From Streblospio benedicti (lineage: Eukaryota; Annelida; Polychaeta; Spionida; Spionidae), in NCBI GenBank assembly GCA_019095985.1, contig CM032667.1, forward strand, positions 36,409,800-36,473,799: DNA of 64,000 nt, written 5' to 3'. Made by a program: the position numbers and the translations under genes. This document shows, piece after piece, positions 21,883 through 34,805 of this stretch. Each line of letters begins with the position of its first letter. Within the stretch, counting starts at the first letter, position 1. The notes beneath the pieces are model-generated. The model was not told where the DNA came from, made no database searches, and saw nothing but the letters and a program-made list of their open reading frames with translations.

Positions 21883-24645
21883 ATGGCGGTGGCGGGCTTT
21901 TACATCCCACCCTGGGCCGCACTCTTGCTCCTTCTTTCCTCGCTTCCCAACTTTGCACATGCTGCCACCATATCTCCAGTGACAAACAACAACATGCTAG
22001 AACCTACGGACTCGCCCGCGATTGAACCCAACACTCAGTCGTGGGTGGGGAGCGAGTTCCCGAATCCACAGACCGAGTACTTGCGGTGCGGCCAGCGAAG
22101 TCCCTCGTTCATCTGCGACCCAGCCAAGTTGCTAGGTAGGACTGTATTTGGTGTACGAGTAGCAAAGTTTAATTTTTACCACAATTCTCCGATTTACCAT
22201 ACCATCAAGTGAGAGTCGTTTGCAAGGATAAAGGTGGTGGGATATGATATGACACGTTAGATTGAATGTGATATGATATAACAAAATGATGGAAAAAACA
22301 TAAAGGCGAATGGGATTCCCGAAATTGTGGGATTTGTGAAAACTGATGAAAAAGGTAGCCTACATGCATATCGTAAACAAGGACAGTTTTTGTAGGGTGA
22401 GATCGGGACCTGTAATTTTGTGACTCAATATAAGCCCACAGAAAAAGCAGTGTTACATTTCACTATAAAATTCCCTTCTTATACAATCATGTAAATAATG
22501 TACATGTACCGTATTATGTCTGTTCTAGATGACGACTCCACTCGGAAGCTAGAGAACCTGTTAGAGAATGTGCGCATGATGACAAAGCGTCTGTGGCTGT
22601 GAGGCAGGCGGGGCCTATCACGACACATACATCAAAGTTAGTGCACCGCCAAGCAGTATTTCCGAATCAAAGTATTTACATAGCTATGGTGATTAGATAT
22701 ATTGTCTTTACAACGAGGTGACCACATCATAGGTGTTGTTGTTTTCATATTAGTGCATATAAATAGATAATGTGGTAATATTTTATACTTAGATGAATGA
22801 AAAAAATACTTCCAATATAAAATATACAAAGTTCCAATCGCAATCCTATACACCGATTTCGATAAAAGATTTAGAATGTCTGAATATATAGTTTTTACGA
22901 TGAATTATAAGAGTAGTGATCCCGATAGTGTGTCATACGACCCTTACGACCTCCACATTTTTGACTGAAATCAAAGGTCGTAGTCTAAAATGACGTACAT
23001 TTGTGGGTACTCATGATATACGAGTATGGCAACAAAACTTGTTTGGGTAGGGCCTCCAGTGTGCGTGGTTCATTGCAGCAAGACCGCAGAGTATAGTTCC
23101 CCCATCGTAAGTTGCACTAGACTAGGTATAAGATACACACACCTTGATAGCTTTCTTCTCTTTTATTAGGCCGAATAGTTGTAGTTTCTTCAATCTTCAA
23201 TCTTCAATGTTTATTTTCGAAAGGGCCATTGTGACGTACCAGGAATTTTGGTGCATTGTGACATACCATGTGCATTTACACAACAGTCCAAGTATTATAT
23301 ACTTTTCCCCAATGTAATGGGGTCATCCATAAAAGTGTTTTGTCTTTAGAATTTTCAATGGAATCTGCATTTATTATGTCTATGGGAAGCATATTCTATA
23401 TATGCGAATGGTGCGAAGTTTACTCTTAGATGCAGCAGGTACGTCTGGCAACCTATTTCCCCGAAAATAGGCCCTCTTTAAAAGTTACTGTTCTTACCAA
23501 GGTTGGCCAGTGGTCCTCCTCCCTTACCGTCGTGGACTTTAGTTCCGCGTTGTTGTGTGCAGGGACGCCCGTTACACAGCGTGTCAGCACCGATGCGAAT
23601 TCCTCCATGCTTGGAGGCCTTTCGTGAAACCCGGGGATACCACCACCACCCCGGCCTACGGACAACGGTAGTCTTGGCCAGTAGGGCACGTGTGGATTAA
23701 GGAAACACAACGGGGAGTATTCATGTAGACATTACACAATCCGCTGGGGTCACTCGGGCCGTGCCAGGCCAGGCGTGGGCCTTAGACGTGGCGGCGACCC
23801 TGGAAGGGACATGCGCCACATAGATCTTACAGGCAGCTTTGTTGACAGTATAAGATAAACCCCTAAATTAATATACAATGGGTTCCACAAATCACATTTC
23901 AACCTAGATTGCCGTGGGTGTCGTGCCCGATATCACCGGCTTCTACGACACCTACCAGGACCGGAAGAATGCTGTCTCGGCGTTTGCCGCCCTCCTGCGC
24001 GACTACGTCTGGGACTTTGACAACGGGTGCGGGGATGACGCAGTCATCGTCTTCTCGGTGAAGGAAAGAATGCTGTGGACCAGACTGGGTAAGTGATTAA
24101 GGAGGATTCAGTTGTGAAGGGAAACCACATACGCAATCTTGCCACCTATGAGACACAGTGGAGAATAAGCAGTGACGTCTTTTTAAGAGAACATAATTTT
24201 AAGATTTCTAACGAGTATTTGTTTTTTCTCAATAAATCTAATCTATTATGTCCTTTCAGGCAATGCCACGTATGATGAGGGTCTCACCGGCAATTGTGTG
24301 CAGGAGATCTGGGATGAGAACAGTGAGTACTTCACAGACGGATCTTATGGTACTGGGCTCATCAGCATGGTGACCAGCTACAAGGACGCACTCCTCGGCT
24401 ACCGCTATTGCTCCTCGTCTGGGATTGCATATGAGACAGTACTCATCATTGTTGCATTGTTAGGTTTTTTCATTAGTGTGTTCTTGTGCATTTTGTGCTG
24501 TCATTGTTGTCCATGTTGTAAGGGAGGCGGGGGTAGTTCTGTATCCACGCACCCCCACTCTAGTGGATGGTCTGGCGGAGATTCCGGTGGAGGGGGTGGT
24601 GGTGGGGATGGTGGTGGTGGGGATGGTGGTGGCGGTGGATTTTAG
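21883..24645 (+). pseudogene. MOLO1-like TPM-domain protein, copy C (one frameshift in exon 2)
   Basis: Exons 21883-22135, 22529-22636, 23908-24088 and 24260-24645 match copy B with all splice sites kept. Exon 1 encodes one extra residue in the linker (NNNMLEP, shared with D). Exon 2 has a local change around 22590 (ATGATGACAAAGCG where B has ATGATGCGACCGTGCG) that is two bases short and leads to an early stop just before the GCEAGG segment; everything else is open. It is either a very young pseudogene, a null allele, or a sequence error. Exon 3 is nearly identical to B, but the membrane span differs clearly (VLIIVALLGFFISVFLCIL) and the tail is shorter, with the Cys cluster CCHCCPCC. Poly(A) signal at 24702-24707. 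Function as for copy B if expressed. Confidence 0.85.
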
Positions 24646-24707
24646 ATATCAATGTTATGGCACTGAATATTACCCCAGTTAGGAACATTCTACTTGTTCA
24701 GAATAAA

Positions 24708-25696
24708 ATATATGATGCATGGTCTTATTTAGGAGCACAAGATTTTTATAATGGTTGATTAGTTGAAAGTATAAAGCTTGTTTGCACATTGTTGTTTGAA
24801 CATGTTGTACCCATCATTCAGCTCAGGAAGAAAGTAAAAAGAAATGTGATAGAGATGGTCAGTAAGTACACAGTATAATATGTACCAAGTTATTTCCTTT
24901 CAGTCTACAGATGAAATGTGTGATGTGTGTTTTGAAGTGATGATTTAATGATTATAAATGGTGTATCTTCACAGGTCAATTCAATGTGATATCCTGCAAA
25001 GTGTTATACACGTACATGTTTGAACGTACATATCGTCTTACATTTTACACAGGAAAATAATGTCTCATATGCTCTGCTGACTTCTGATGTCCTTTTACAC
25101 GTACATTCTACATTGTACAATTATTTTCCTGTCCATGTTCTTGTACATGTACATGAATGGTAAATGCATGCCTATTTCAGTGTCACGATAATTATATACA
25201 TGAATGTAATGGCAAGATGTACCAGCCACAAAAAATAACGCGCTTGTTAACACAGCTGAGTGTGTTACTGTCCTATGTTAGTGCAAGACTTTCTTTCAAC
25301 GTACTTCTCTTATTATTTTATGCAAAATGAATTGTCTTAAGAGCATCTAGGTTTGTTTCCCACGAATTCATGATTGAAAGAAGATATCGTGTCATGTACG
25401 GTACGGTAGTTTTATGGCTACAACATGTAGTTAAATTGTAATATCTCGTGTGTCTAGTTTGCATTATGTTGTAGTCATGACGTCTAATATAAAACACATT
25501 TGACAAAACTCAACATTTTAACACCAAGATTTCCAATGATTTTTGATGTTTAGTTTAAAATATGACTTCAATAAAATTAGCACCAAGTGTTGTCAATAAA
25601 CTACATAATATGCTAGTAATTTGTTGGAATTTCATCCCGATGATGTTAATTATATAGAAACATATATAATGAAAAACTCCCCCAGTGAGGGCAAAC
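24708..25696. repeat. 3' flank of unit C, proximal part
   Basis: Aligns with 13453-14395 of unit B; no gene seen. Broken at about 25697 by a nested insertion and resumed at 27272. Confidence 0.8.
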
Positions 25697-27271
25697 CAGT
25701 GTTTTATACCTGGAAAAACACTGGAATGCCACTGTCTATATATTGGCAAAAAATCAATATTCATATTTCAGCAGCTAACATTAGTCACCAGGCTAGACTA
25801 ATGTTGCTGCCTTAGGGCCGAGTCATTATTTAAGAATTGGGGGGGGGGGTCGGAAGTTTTTTTAGACATCGGTGTTTCTAAGTTCTGACCCCCCCACGGG
25901 TTTGCAAATCAAACATATGACCCCCCACGGGTTCGCAAATCAAACATATGACCCCCCACGGGTTCGCAAATCAAACATATGACCCCCCCACATCGAAATA
26001 TATGCCTGAAATATGAACTTCCGACCCCCCCACTTTAGTATACAACTTACCTAGCATATGACACCCCCATTTCCACATGCCCTGTGTATGTATTAGTATA
26101 GCATTGTATTTTGTACTGTCATATCTGCTGTACAAATTTGCAAAAAATATTTAGCTACCAGTATATGAATGAAACTAGTTTTTTCCCCGGTTTATTAAAT
26201 GCAATATAAACAAAATGCAATGCAAACTGCATATATTACCTTGCTATTTAATTGAATTTAGAGAAAGCGATTTAATCTTTAATCTGTTATTTTGAAAAAA
26301 AAAGTAAAAGAATTTATATTGCATTTTCCAAAAAATAAAAGTTAGTGGTATTGAAAGACAATTAAACACAATATAATTCAATCTTGATAAAGGGTTTCAT
26401 ATTCCATTTCATAAGTTGCTTGCAGTGGCTCAGACAATTGCTCTAATATAAGAGGCGATGAGCTATTATCAATAACTCACCATTCTTTTCATATCATGAC
26501 AAGTTAACTTTGATATTTTTTAAGCAGTACAAATTCTTGGGGAAGGCACTTGTTACTTAAAGAAAAACTTTCCATCCAATCACTAAAATCCTCTGTCCAA
26601 AGTCTTTTGTAAAATATTAGCAATACAATTGCATGTGTTGAGCCTTTGACAAATATGAATTGCACTAGGTGACAAAATTACAAGATATTTTATACAACCA
26701 AATGATCGATCACATACCAAAAAAATAGATCGGGACATTGTACCAACATAGTTTAAGAAATATAAACACTGGACATGGCCTTTTTTCAGTAAATTTACAA
26801 AATTTGAACATTTGACCCCCCCAGTAAAATTTCAAGTATCAGAATATTTGACCCCCCATATTCTTCCCCCCCCCCAACTTCCATTTTGAAACTTCTGACC
26901 CCCCCCCACAACATTCAAATTCAAACTTCTGACCCCCCCACAACATTCAAATTCAAACATCTGACCCCCAGTTTTTTCCGACCCCCACGGCTTAAATAAT
27001 GACTCGGCCCTTATGATATTGATTTTTCCATGGCGGCTAGTATTGAATACTAGTAAAATGGACCTAATAATGGGCCCAAATGGGCCCAAATATGGACCGT
27101 TTGGGCCCATGTGAAATAGGGTTCTTGTGGTCACCATTTCCAATTGACATGCCAAATTTGAGCATCCTAGCTCAAACGATGCGACCTGTAGAGGGGTAAC
27201 GAACCGGGCGGATGGAAGGATGGAAGGACGGATGCAATTAAATTGGGTACAAGCCAGCGTATAAAACACTG
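25697..27271. mobile_element. 1.6-kb insertion in the C flank, ends CAGTGTTTTATAC
   Basis: Absent from the matching place in unit B (about 14397). The ends are the inverted pair CAGTGTTTTATAC (25697) and GTATAAAACACTG (27271), followed inward by variants of TGG. Its own interior is short (about 115 bases on the left, about 260 on the right, with a retroelement-like CCAAATTTGAGC segment and GGATGGAAGG repeats), because a second element fills the middle. Confidence 0.6.
25815..27010. mobile_element. 1196-bp TIR element nested in the C-flank insertion, TTA target duplication
   Basis: Ends are GGGCCGAGTCATTATTTAAG and its exact complement, and both are flanked by TTA (25812-25814, 27011-27013). 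A three-base TTA duplication fits the PIF/Harbinger superfamily. Just inside both ends lie runs of GACCCCCC-type sequence, including three 31-bp tandem units at 25890-25982. The core is AT-rich with no transposase. The TIR resembles that of the element at 55966-56780. Confidence 0.75.
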
Positions 27272-28377
27272 AAATATTTAGAATTGAAAATTTTTATACA
27301 AATTGAATTTTATAAGTTGTGTTAATTATGTGTTTGTTACACATTTGAAACAAGTAATGAGAGAAAAGCCATGCATTAACAATGAGACTGTTTGCTGTGT
27401 ACCAGATGAAAACTTTATTCAACATCGTCTTAACATTTTTATGATAAACTATTGACAGTGAGCTTTTAACACCTTTTATGTATCTATTGCCAATGCAAGT
27501 TTGGTTAAAATGTATCCATGTACAGGGACAGTTTTTAGATTGCAGCCGTATTCGGTTGTTTCTTTTTTAAAGTATTGTATTAACACGTAATTCTCAAAAT
27601 ATTTCTATTTATTTATAAACATGCATTTATGTGATAAATTACGCATTTGTAATAAAAAATACATTTGTAATATCATGCCTTGTATCATTGGTTTTCAGTT
27701 TGTACATTTTTGTATATATGCAGGTAACATATAAATTATGACCCTAATTACAGTAGTTGGGTTTGTTGATTTTCAGTTTGGTTAAGTAGAAGACTGACAC
27801 ATTGTATCTGGCTTGGTGTGTGAATATCATTAATAAACAAGCGTAGAAATACATTATTATGTACCTCACAATGGGTTGCATTTTTTCTTCAATGCTTTTG
27901 ATTCAAATCATTTCAATATTTCGTGTAGCCACACAAAATACACAGATAATGATTATCTTTATAGCAGATCTATCATACCTTGTTCTGTTTCCATCAATTG
28001 CTTAAGTCTAGCCAGCTATATGGCGGTTAATTATATACAAAAGATCACACACATGGTGTGGGTCATGTTTTAAAGTGGGAAGAAATACCACATCCCTCTT
28101 TTTGGTCTTACCTTTACCACATATGTTCTTTTGCCTTTAACCCATCCTTTATATACTCCGTCTCACTTACTTTCAACCTTATATCCCTCTTCTTGTCATT
28201 TTTCCCACATCCCCCACTTTTACAACCCCAAAGATAAACAATAATTAATCACATATCTAAATCTTATACCTCAAAAGAAATATAGAAATGTCACAAACTT
28301 GCAACGTCAAAAGAATTATTGAATTGTTTGAATAATTTTCTTGACCTAATTAACTAATTAATTAATGGTTCTCCTTC
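27272..28377. repeat. 3' flank of unit C, distal part
   Basis: Aligns with 14420-15509 of unit B and, from 27677 on, is nearly identical to 39001-39698. Ends at the gap. No gene seen. Confidence 0.85.
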
Positions 28378-28477
28378 NNNNNNNNNNNNNNNNNNNNNNN
28401 NNNNNNNNNNNNNNNNNNNNNNNNNNNNNNNNNNNNNNNNNNNNNNNNNNNNNNNNNNNNNNNNNNNNNNNNNNNNN
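28378..28477. other. Assembly gap (100 N)
   Basis: Placeholder gap at the start of the contig that carries copy D. Confidence 0.99.
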
Positions 28478-29261
28478 CATGTTTTGAAATGTATAGATTG
28501 ATTAACATTTTTTTTATAAAGCAATTAGTGAAAAATTTTACAACTTTGCTGTGAAGCATATAACTGATAGTAAACATCAAAATGACCAAAATCACTATTC
28601 AGTTACAAAATTTGTATATTTATCTAGAAAACCTTGCCTCAAATTTTTTATATTTTTCCCCCTTTATCATTTTACATGCATTTTAAGTTTTAAAACCACT
28701 TATTTTCCGAATTTTCTTGCATATCAATACAAAAAACGTTCATAATTCATCAACGAAATAAAAAAAATCAAAATCCCTAGTAAGGTTTTTTCAGAATGCA
28801 TATATCTTCAAATATATACACGTTTGTGAAAATTTGATTTCACGGTTAGAGAGAAAAATATAAAAAGAAAAATTAATCCACTATGCAAACTTAGTTTTGA
28901 GAAAAATGGGCTTTTAAACATGGCCAATCAATATAAATTGATAGTAGTTGATGTCTATAAATGTATCATATAAGAAAAACTATTGATGATAAAAGGTTCA
29001 TTTTGAAAAGATGTTTTTCTTTATCATTTATAGCATACAAAACAATGAAAATGTAAAAATTGAATTTTTAGCCGATATAACCTTATAAGCCTGCAAAGAA
29101 TGAGTCATTGTTTTTCACTCCGGGTTGGTCTTCACGAAATGGGTTGTAATGGGAAAACTATTGAAGATAAAAAGGTTCATTTCAAAAACATGTTGTTCTT
29201 CATAGTTTACAGTATAATAAATATTAAAAAGCTGAAAATAGAATATTTTTTCCCTGTAAAA
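28478..29261. repeat. AT-rich sequence with two diverged tandem units of about 177 bp
   Basis: The blocks starting AAAACTATTGATGATAAAAG (about 28976) and AAAACTATTGAAGATAAAAA (about 29153) match along roughly 95 bases, including GGTTCATTT and a closing GAATTTTT/GAATATTTTT. This looks like the edge of an old satellite. It replaces the normal 3' flank of the gene unit, which stops at about 29262. Confidence 0.55.
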
Positions 29262-31846
29262 TGTAAGACGATATGTACGTTCAAACATGTACGTGTATAA
29301 CACTTTGCAGGATATCACATTGAATTGACCTGTGAAGATACACCATTTATAATCATTAAATCATCACTAAAAAAACACATCACACATTTCATCTGTAGAC
29401 TGAAAGGAAATAACTTGGTACATATTATACTGTGTACTTAATGACCATCTCTATCACATTTCTTTTTTACTTTCTTTCCTGAGCTGAATGATGGGTACAA
29501 CATGTTCAAACAACAATGTGCAAACAAGCTTTATACTTTCAACTAATCAACCATTATAAAAATCTTGTGCTCCTAAATAAGACCATGCATCATATATTTT
29601 ATTCTGAACAAGTAGAATGTTCCTAACTGGGGTAATATTCAGTGCCATAACATTGATATCTAAAATCCACCGCCACCACCATCCCCACCACCACCACCAC
29701 CATCCCCACCGCCGCCACCACCACCACCCCAACCACCCCTCCACCGGAATCTCCGCCAGACTACCATCCACTAGAGTGGGGGTGCGTGGATACAGAACTA
29801 CCCCCGCCTCCCTTACAACATGGACAACAATGACAGCACAAAATGCACAAGAACACACTAATGAAAAAACCAAACAATGCAACAATGATGAGTACTCCGG
29901 CCCAGTTGGGGATGGAGCTCTCTCCCTCATCATTCCCAGACGAGGAGCAATAGCGGTAGCCCAGGAGTGCGTCCTTGTAGCTGGTCACCATGCTGATGAG
30001 CCCAGTACCATAAGATCCGTCTGTGAAGTACTCACTGTTCATCCTTAGATCTCCTGCACACAATTGCCGGTGAGACCCTCATCATACGTGGCATTGCCTG
30101 AAAGGACATAATAGATTAGATTTATTGAGAAAAAACAAATACTCGTTAGAAATCTTTAAAATTATGTTCTCTTAAAAAAAGACGTCACTGCTTATTCTCC
30201 ACTGTGTCTCATAGGTGGCAAGATTGCGTATGTGGTTTCCCTTCACAACTGAATCCTCCTTAATCGCTTACCCAGTCTGGTCCACAGCATTCTTCCTTCA
30301 CGAGGAAGACGATGATCGCGTCATCCCCGCACCTGTTGTCAAAGTCCCAGGCGTGTAGTCGGCAGGAGGGCGGCAAACGCCGAGACAGCATTCTTCGGTC
30401 CTGGTGTCGTAGAAGCGGTGATGTCGGGCACGACACCCACGGCAATCTAGGTTGAAATGTGATTTGTGGAACCCATTGTATATTAATTTAAGGGGTTTAT
30501 CTTATACTGTCAACAAAGCTGCCTGTAAGATCTATGTGGCGCATGTCCCTTCAGGGTCACCGCCACGCTCCAAGGCCCACGCTGGCCTGGCACGGCCCGA
30601 AAGTGACCCCAGCGGATTGTGTAATGTCTACATGAATACTTTCCCGTTGTGTTTCCTTAATCCACACGTGCCCTACTGGCCAAGACCTGTTGTCCGTAGG
30701 CGGGGTGGTGGTGGTATCCCGGGTTTTCACGGAAAGGCCTCAAGCATGGAGGAATTCCCGGCACGGTGCTGACACGCTGTGTAACGGCCTCCTGCACACA
30801 ACAACGCGGAACTAAAGTCCACTCTACGGTAAGGGAGGAGGACCACTGGCCAACCTTGGTAAGAACAGTAACTTTTAAAGAGGGCCTATTTTCGGGGAAA
30901 TAGGTTGCCAGACGTACCTGCTGCATCTAAGAGTAAACTTTCGCACCATTCGCATATATAGAATATGCTTCCCATAGACATAATAAATGCAGATTCCATT
31001 GAAAATTCTAAAGACAAAAACACTTTTATGGATGACCCCATTACATTGGGGAAAAGTATATAATACTTGGACTGTTGTGTAAATGCACATGGTATGTCAC
31101 AATGCACCAACTTTCCTGTACGGCCGATGGCCCTTTCGAAAATAAACATTGAAGATTGAAGATTGAAGAAACTATGAACTATTCGATCTAATAAAAAGAA
31201 GAAAAGCTATCAAGGTGTGTATTATATACCTAGTCTAGTGCAACTTACGATGGGGGAACTATACCTGCCCGGTCTTGCTGCAATGAACCACGCACACTGA
31301 GGCCCCCTCCCAAACAAGTTTTGTTGCCATACTCGTATATCATGATACCACAAATGTACGTCATTTTAGACTACGACCTTTGATTTCAGTCAAAAATGTG
31401 GAGGTCGTAAGTGGGTCGTATGACACACTATCGGGATCACTACTCTTATAATTCATCGTAAAAACTATATGTTGAACATTCTAAATTGAACGGTGTATAG
31501 GATTGCGATTGGAACTTATTATTTTATATTGGTGCTATTTTTTCATTCATCTAAGTATAAAATATTACCACATTATCTATTTATATGCACTAATATGAAA
31601 ACAACAACACCTATGATGTGGTCACCTCGTTGTAAAGACAATATATCTAATCACCATAGCTATGTAAATACTTTGATTCGGAAATACTGCTTGGCGGTGC
31701 ACTAACTTTGATGTATGTGTCGTGATAGGCCCCGCCTGCCTCACAGCCACAGACGCACGGTCGCATCATGCGCACATTCTCTAACAGGTTCTCTAGCTTC
31801 CGAGTGGAGTCGTCATCTAGAACAGACATAATACGGTACATGTACA

Positions 31847-34805
31847 GCCATTGTAATTGAAAAATAGCCACCCTTTGCATCATGTTTAGCCTCAAATATC
31901 ACTGTAATCTCATCACCAACAGTAATGAGGAGCTGTGCATACAAAGTTTGCTATGTTTGGCTTTGTGTGCAGCAAAAAATTATCATATCAAGATAAAAAT
32001 ACCAATTGTATTAATGATTAAAAGTAGTGGGTGCATACATGTCAAAAAACACTTTTGTGCATAAGGCATAAATGGCGAATGCCAATATATCTAAACAATA
32101 TTAGACTTCATTCCAAACACACTAGCATATCAAATTCACAATTAGATATCTCAAACTGAATGTAATCAACAAAATTTAAAATCCCACATATTTTTTTTAT
32201 AAAAGATTTTATCTGGAGTTGGAGCGCACCTTAAGCAAGCAAGATGGAATCAAACCCATAATCCTACGCATACTATGAAATTGCTTTGCATGATTGTGTG
32301 CCTATTCATATCATCAATATAAACATAAGCCACACTTGAAGAAGGGGCTGCATAGGTCTAATTACGACTGGACTTTAAACTGGTATACATAAGCAATCCA
32401 GATGGGACATTATGTGCATAGCATTCATATATGGGTCCTACATCAGGACAGTCCATAATATGAACTTCAGTAGTAATGTCAGCTGGCCTGTAATTTATGA
32501 GGTTGTGATGGTGGCACCTCTACACTGCTCGCACTTTGATGGTAATTTCTGGCTCTATCGCAACCCAGTAGATGGTTGAACTTTCATCCTGTGACAACAG
32601 TACTGGCACACAGTGACACACATGGGTCTGACCAGAGTATGATGGCCAACCATGATATGGTTCTTCTTAAGAAGCTAGACTTCTCATTGTCAAGGCCATA
32701 ACCGGGAACCAAAGAAAAAACATCAGACCGCTGAAAACCCTATACTGTCCGCAACGCCCACCCCTGCCACCATCCCACGTGCATAAAAAATTGGCCTCCT
32801 GTCCCGATCCCACGAATGCACAGGCATGACAAAGACACGAAAGGGAACAGCAATATTCTCCATTCTCCATCACCTGTCTACGTATCTTTCCATATGATAC
32901 ATTAAACAGCATCTACTGTTCAAGCTCATTTTAGAGTTCCAAATAAGCCAGAGAATAAGACATGTGGATGAGTGATTACAATTGACGGTGATCAAATTTT
33001 ATGGCGGAAAGACCATCTTGGATTGTGTGGTGACAATTTACAATTATGACCAGTCACATTTTACATTGATTATATTTTACGGTCTACCCCCCCCCCCCCC
33101 CCCACACACACACACTGGGGTTAATTGTTTATTTCCACTTTCTGTAGAAAAACTGGCCAGCATTAAAATAGAAATACATCTATTATAGGTGTGACAGTAA
33201 GAAAAGTGGCCGCTTTTCGTAAATATGACATTTTTGTTGAGATCCTCCTTATTAAATCAAATCAATGCTTAAACACAAAGTTTGGGAGAATTTTTAAGCT
33301 GATGGCTTATTTCGTTAAAAAAAAATGCATATGTAGTGGTGAATGGTCTATACGTTTATAAGGAGCGTCTCTATCAGGCCTATATGTGTGCCTGTATAAT
33401 GATTTGAAGCATGTTCAAAAGTGCCATACATGTCTCCTCCATTGCTTCTTCACCCTCTGCTCAATCCTTGGGACTGTCTTTTCTCTTTATGTATCGTATC
33501 TGGCTGATATTCAATTTAAGTGACACAATGTGAAGCACATATGAAAATATTTCAGCAAAATAGTTGTTAATTACTAAAATAATACCTATACCCACCCTTC
33601 TTCAACATTGATCTACTTGTCATAATCTCTTTCCCCATTTTGTCGAACTGTTTAAGGTATAGTGTATAGCACAAATGTTACCCTAACATGAAACTGCACC
33701 ATGAATATTTGTGTTGGTTTTAATTCAAAAGTCACCAGATTAGTAGAAATATCATGGTTACGCTTATAATTTGTATACCATTTCTTCTATTATAGTGATC
33801 TTAGTCTATCAGAGCACTAAAAATATAGACATAGCCAAAACTCTTTATTCTAATTTTACCACGTTTTGATGGTCGTCATATTTGCTTTGATTAAAATAGT
33901 TTTTGTTAAGTTTAGACCACGACGATGTGCTCAACAGAAAGCTTAAACATTCAGACATTAATATTTTTCAACAAATATATAAAATTATGTAATCTTTACC
34001 CCTCCATTCCACCGTCGCGACCAGTAGCGAAACTAGATAGAGACTTGATGGTCGCCACCATGTCTCTACCATGTCTTTACCATGTCTTCATCTAGTCTCC
34101 AAGGTCGGGAGCTACTCGTTATCTAGTTTCGGAAAAAAGTCGCCGGCGCACCGGCGACAGCTCGCGACTTTTTTAGTTGCACAGACATGCAGCTCAACTA
34201 AAAAAGTCGCGGGTGTATTGTTACGACTAAAAAAATCAATAAAAGATCGCCACCAAGTCGTAACCAACTCGAAACCTTGTATTTATCTACTCGAGACCAT
34301 GTCCTCATCAAGTCTCTACCATGTCGTTATCAAGTCTCCCTGGTCGGGAGCAGATCGCCACTTCAACGTAGGTAACGAGTAGATAAAGATTAGATGGAGA
34401 CTAGATAAAGACATGATGAGGACTTGGTGGTGAGTTGGTGGCGATTAAATAAAAACCTGGTCAAGACCAGGTCTTAACCAGGTATTTATAAGGTCGTAAC
34501 CACATCGCCATGATGACGGACATGTCGCTACTAAGTCTCTACCTTGTCTCTACCTACTCTTTACCATGTCGAGATCGATTTTCACGGTCGCCGGGGATTT
34601 AGTCTCCACCAAGTCGTAACCTTTGGCGACAGTGGAATGGGACACCATTTTTTGGGGCCAAAAATCAGCATTTTGTCGTAACCTAGTCTCTGATACCCGC
34701 GACTTCTTCAGGTTGCGACTAGCTAGCGACGGTGGAATGGGGGGGTTATTGCCATAAAATGACTTTTATATGACCACCCTATGGCTATTTTTCAATTGCA
34801 ATGGC
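31847..34805. mobile_element. 2.96-kb TIR element in intron 1 of copy D
   Basis: The ends are the inverted pair GCCATTGTAATTGAAAAATA (31847) and its near complement ending at 34805, continuing GCCA on both sides. Outside the ends the sequence returns to the normal intron 1 of B and C (TACATGTACCGTATTATG side and CATGATTGTATAAG side), so the insertion is specific to D. I find no transposase frame in the interior (31880-34010). A CCATTCC MITE is nested near the right end. Superfamily unassigned. Confidence 0.7.
34014..34740. mobile_element. 727-bp CCATTCC-family MITE nested in the intron 1 element of copy D
   Basis: Second copy of the element at 1359-2088, better preserved: both ends read CCATTCCACCGTCGC as inverted repeats. 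Same motif-rich interior (GTCTCTACC, GTCGTAACC). Confidence 0.8.

Noticed and set aside
25890-25982. Regular 31-bp repeats resembling a small CRISPR array
   Set aside because: Units are contiguous without variable spacers, lie inside a transposon and occur in a metazoan genome.
29617-30048. 143-codon plus-strand frame rich in His and Pro
   Set aside because: Antisense of the Gly-rich tail (exon 4) of copy D.
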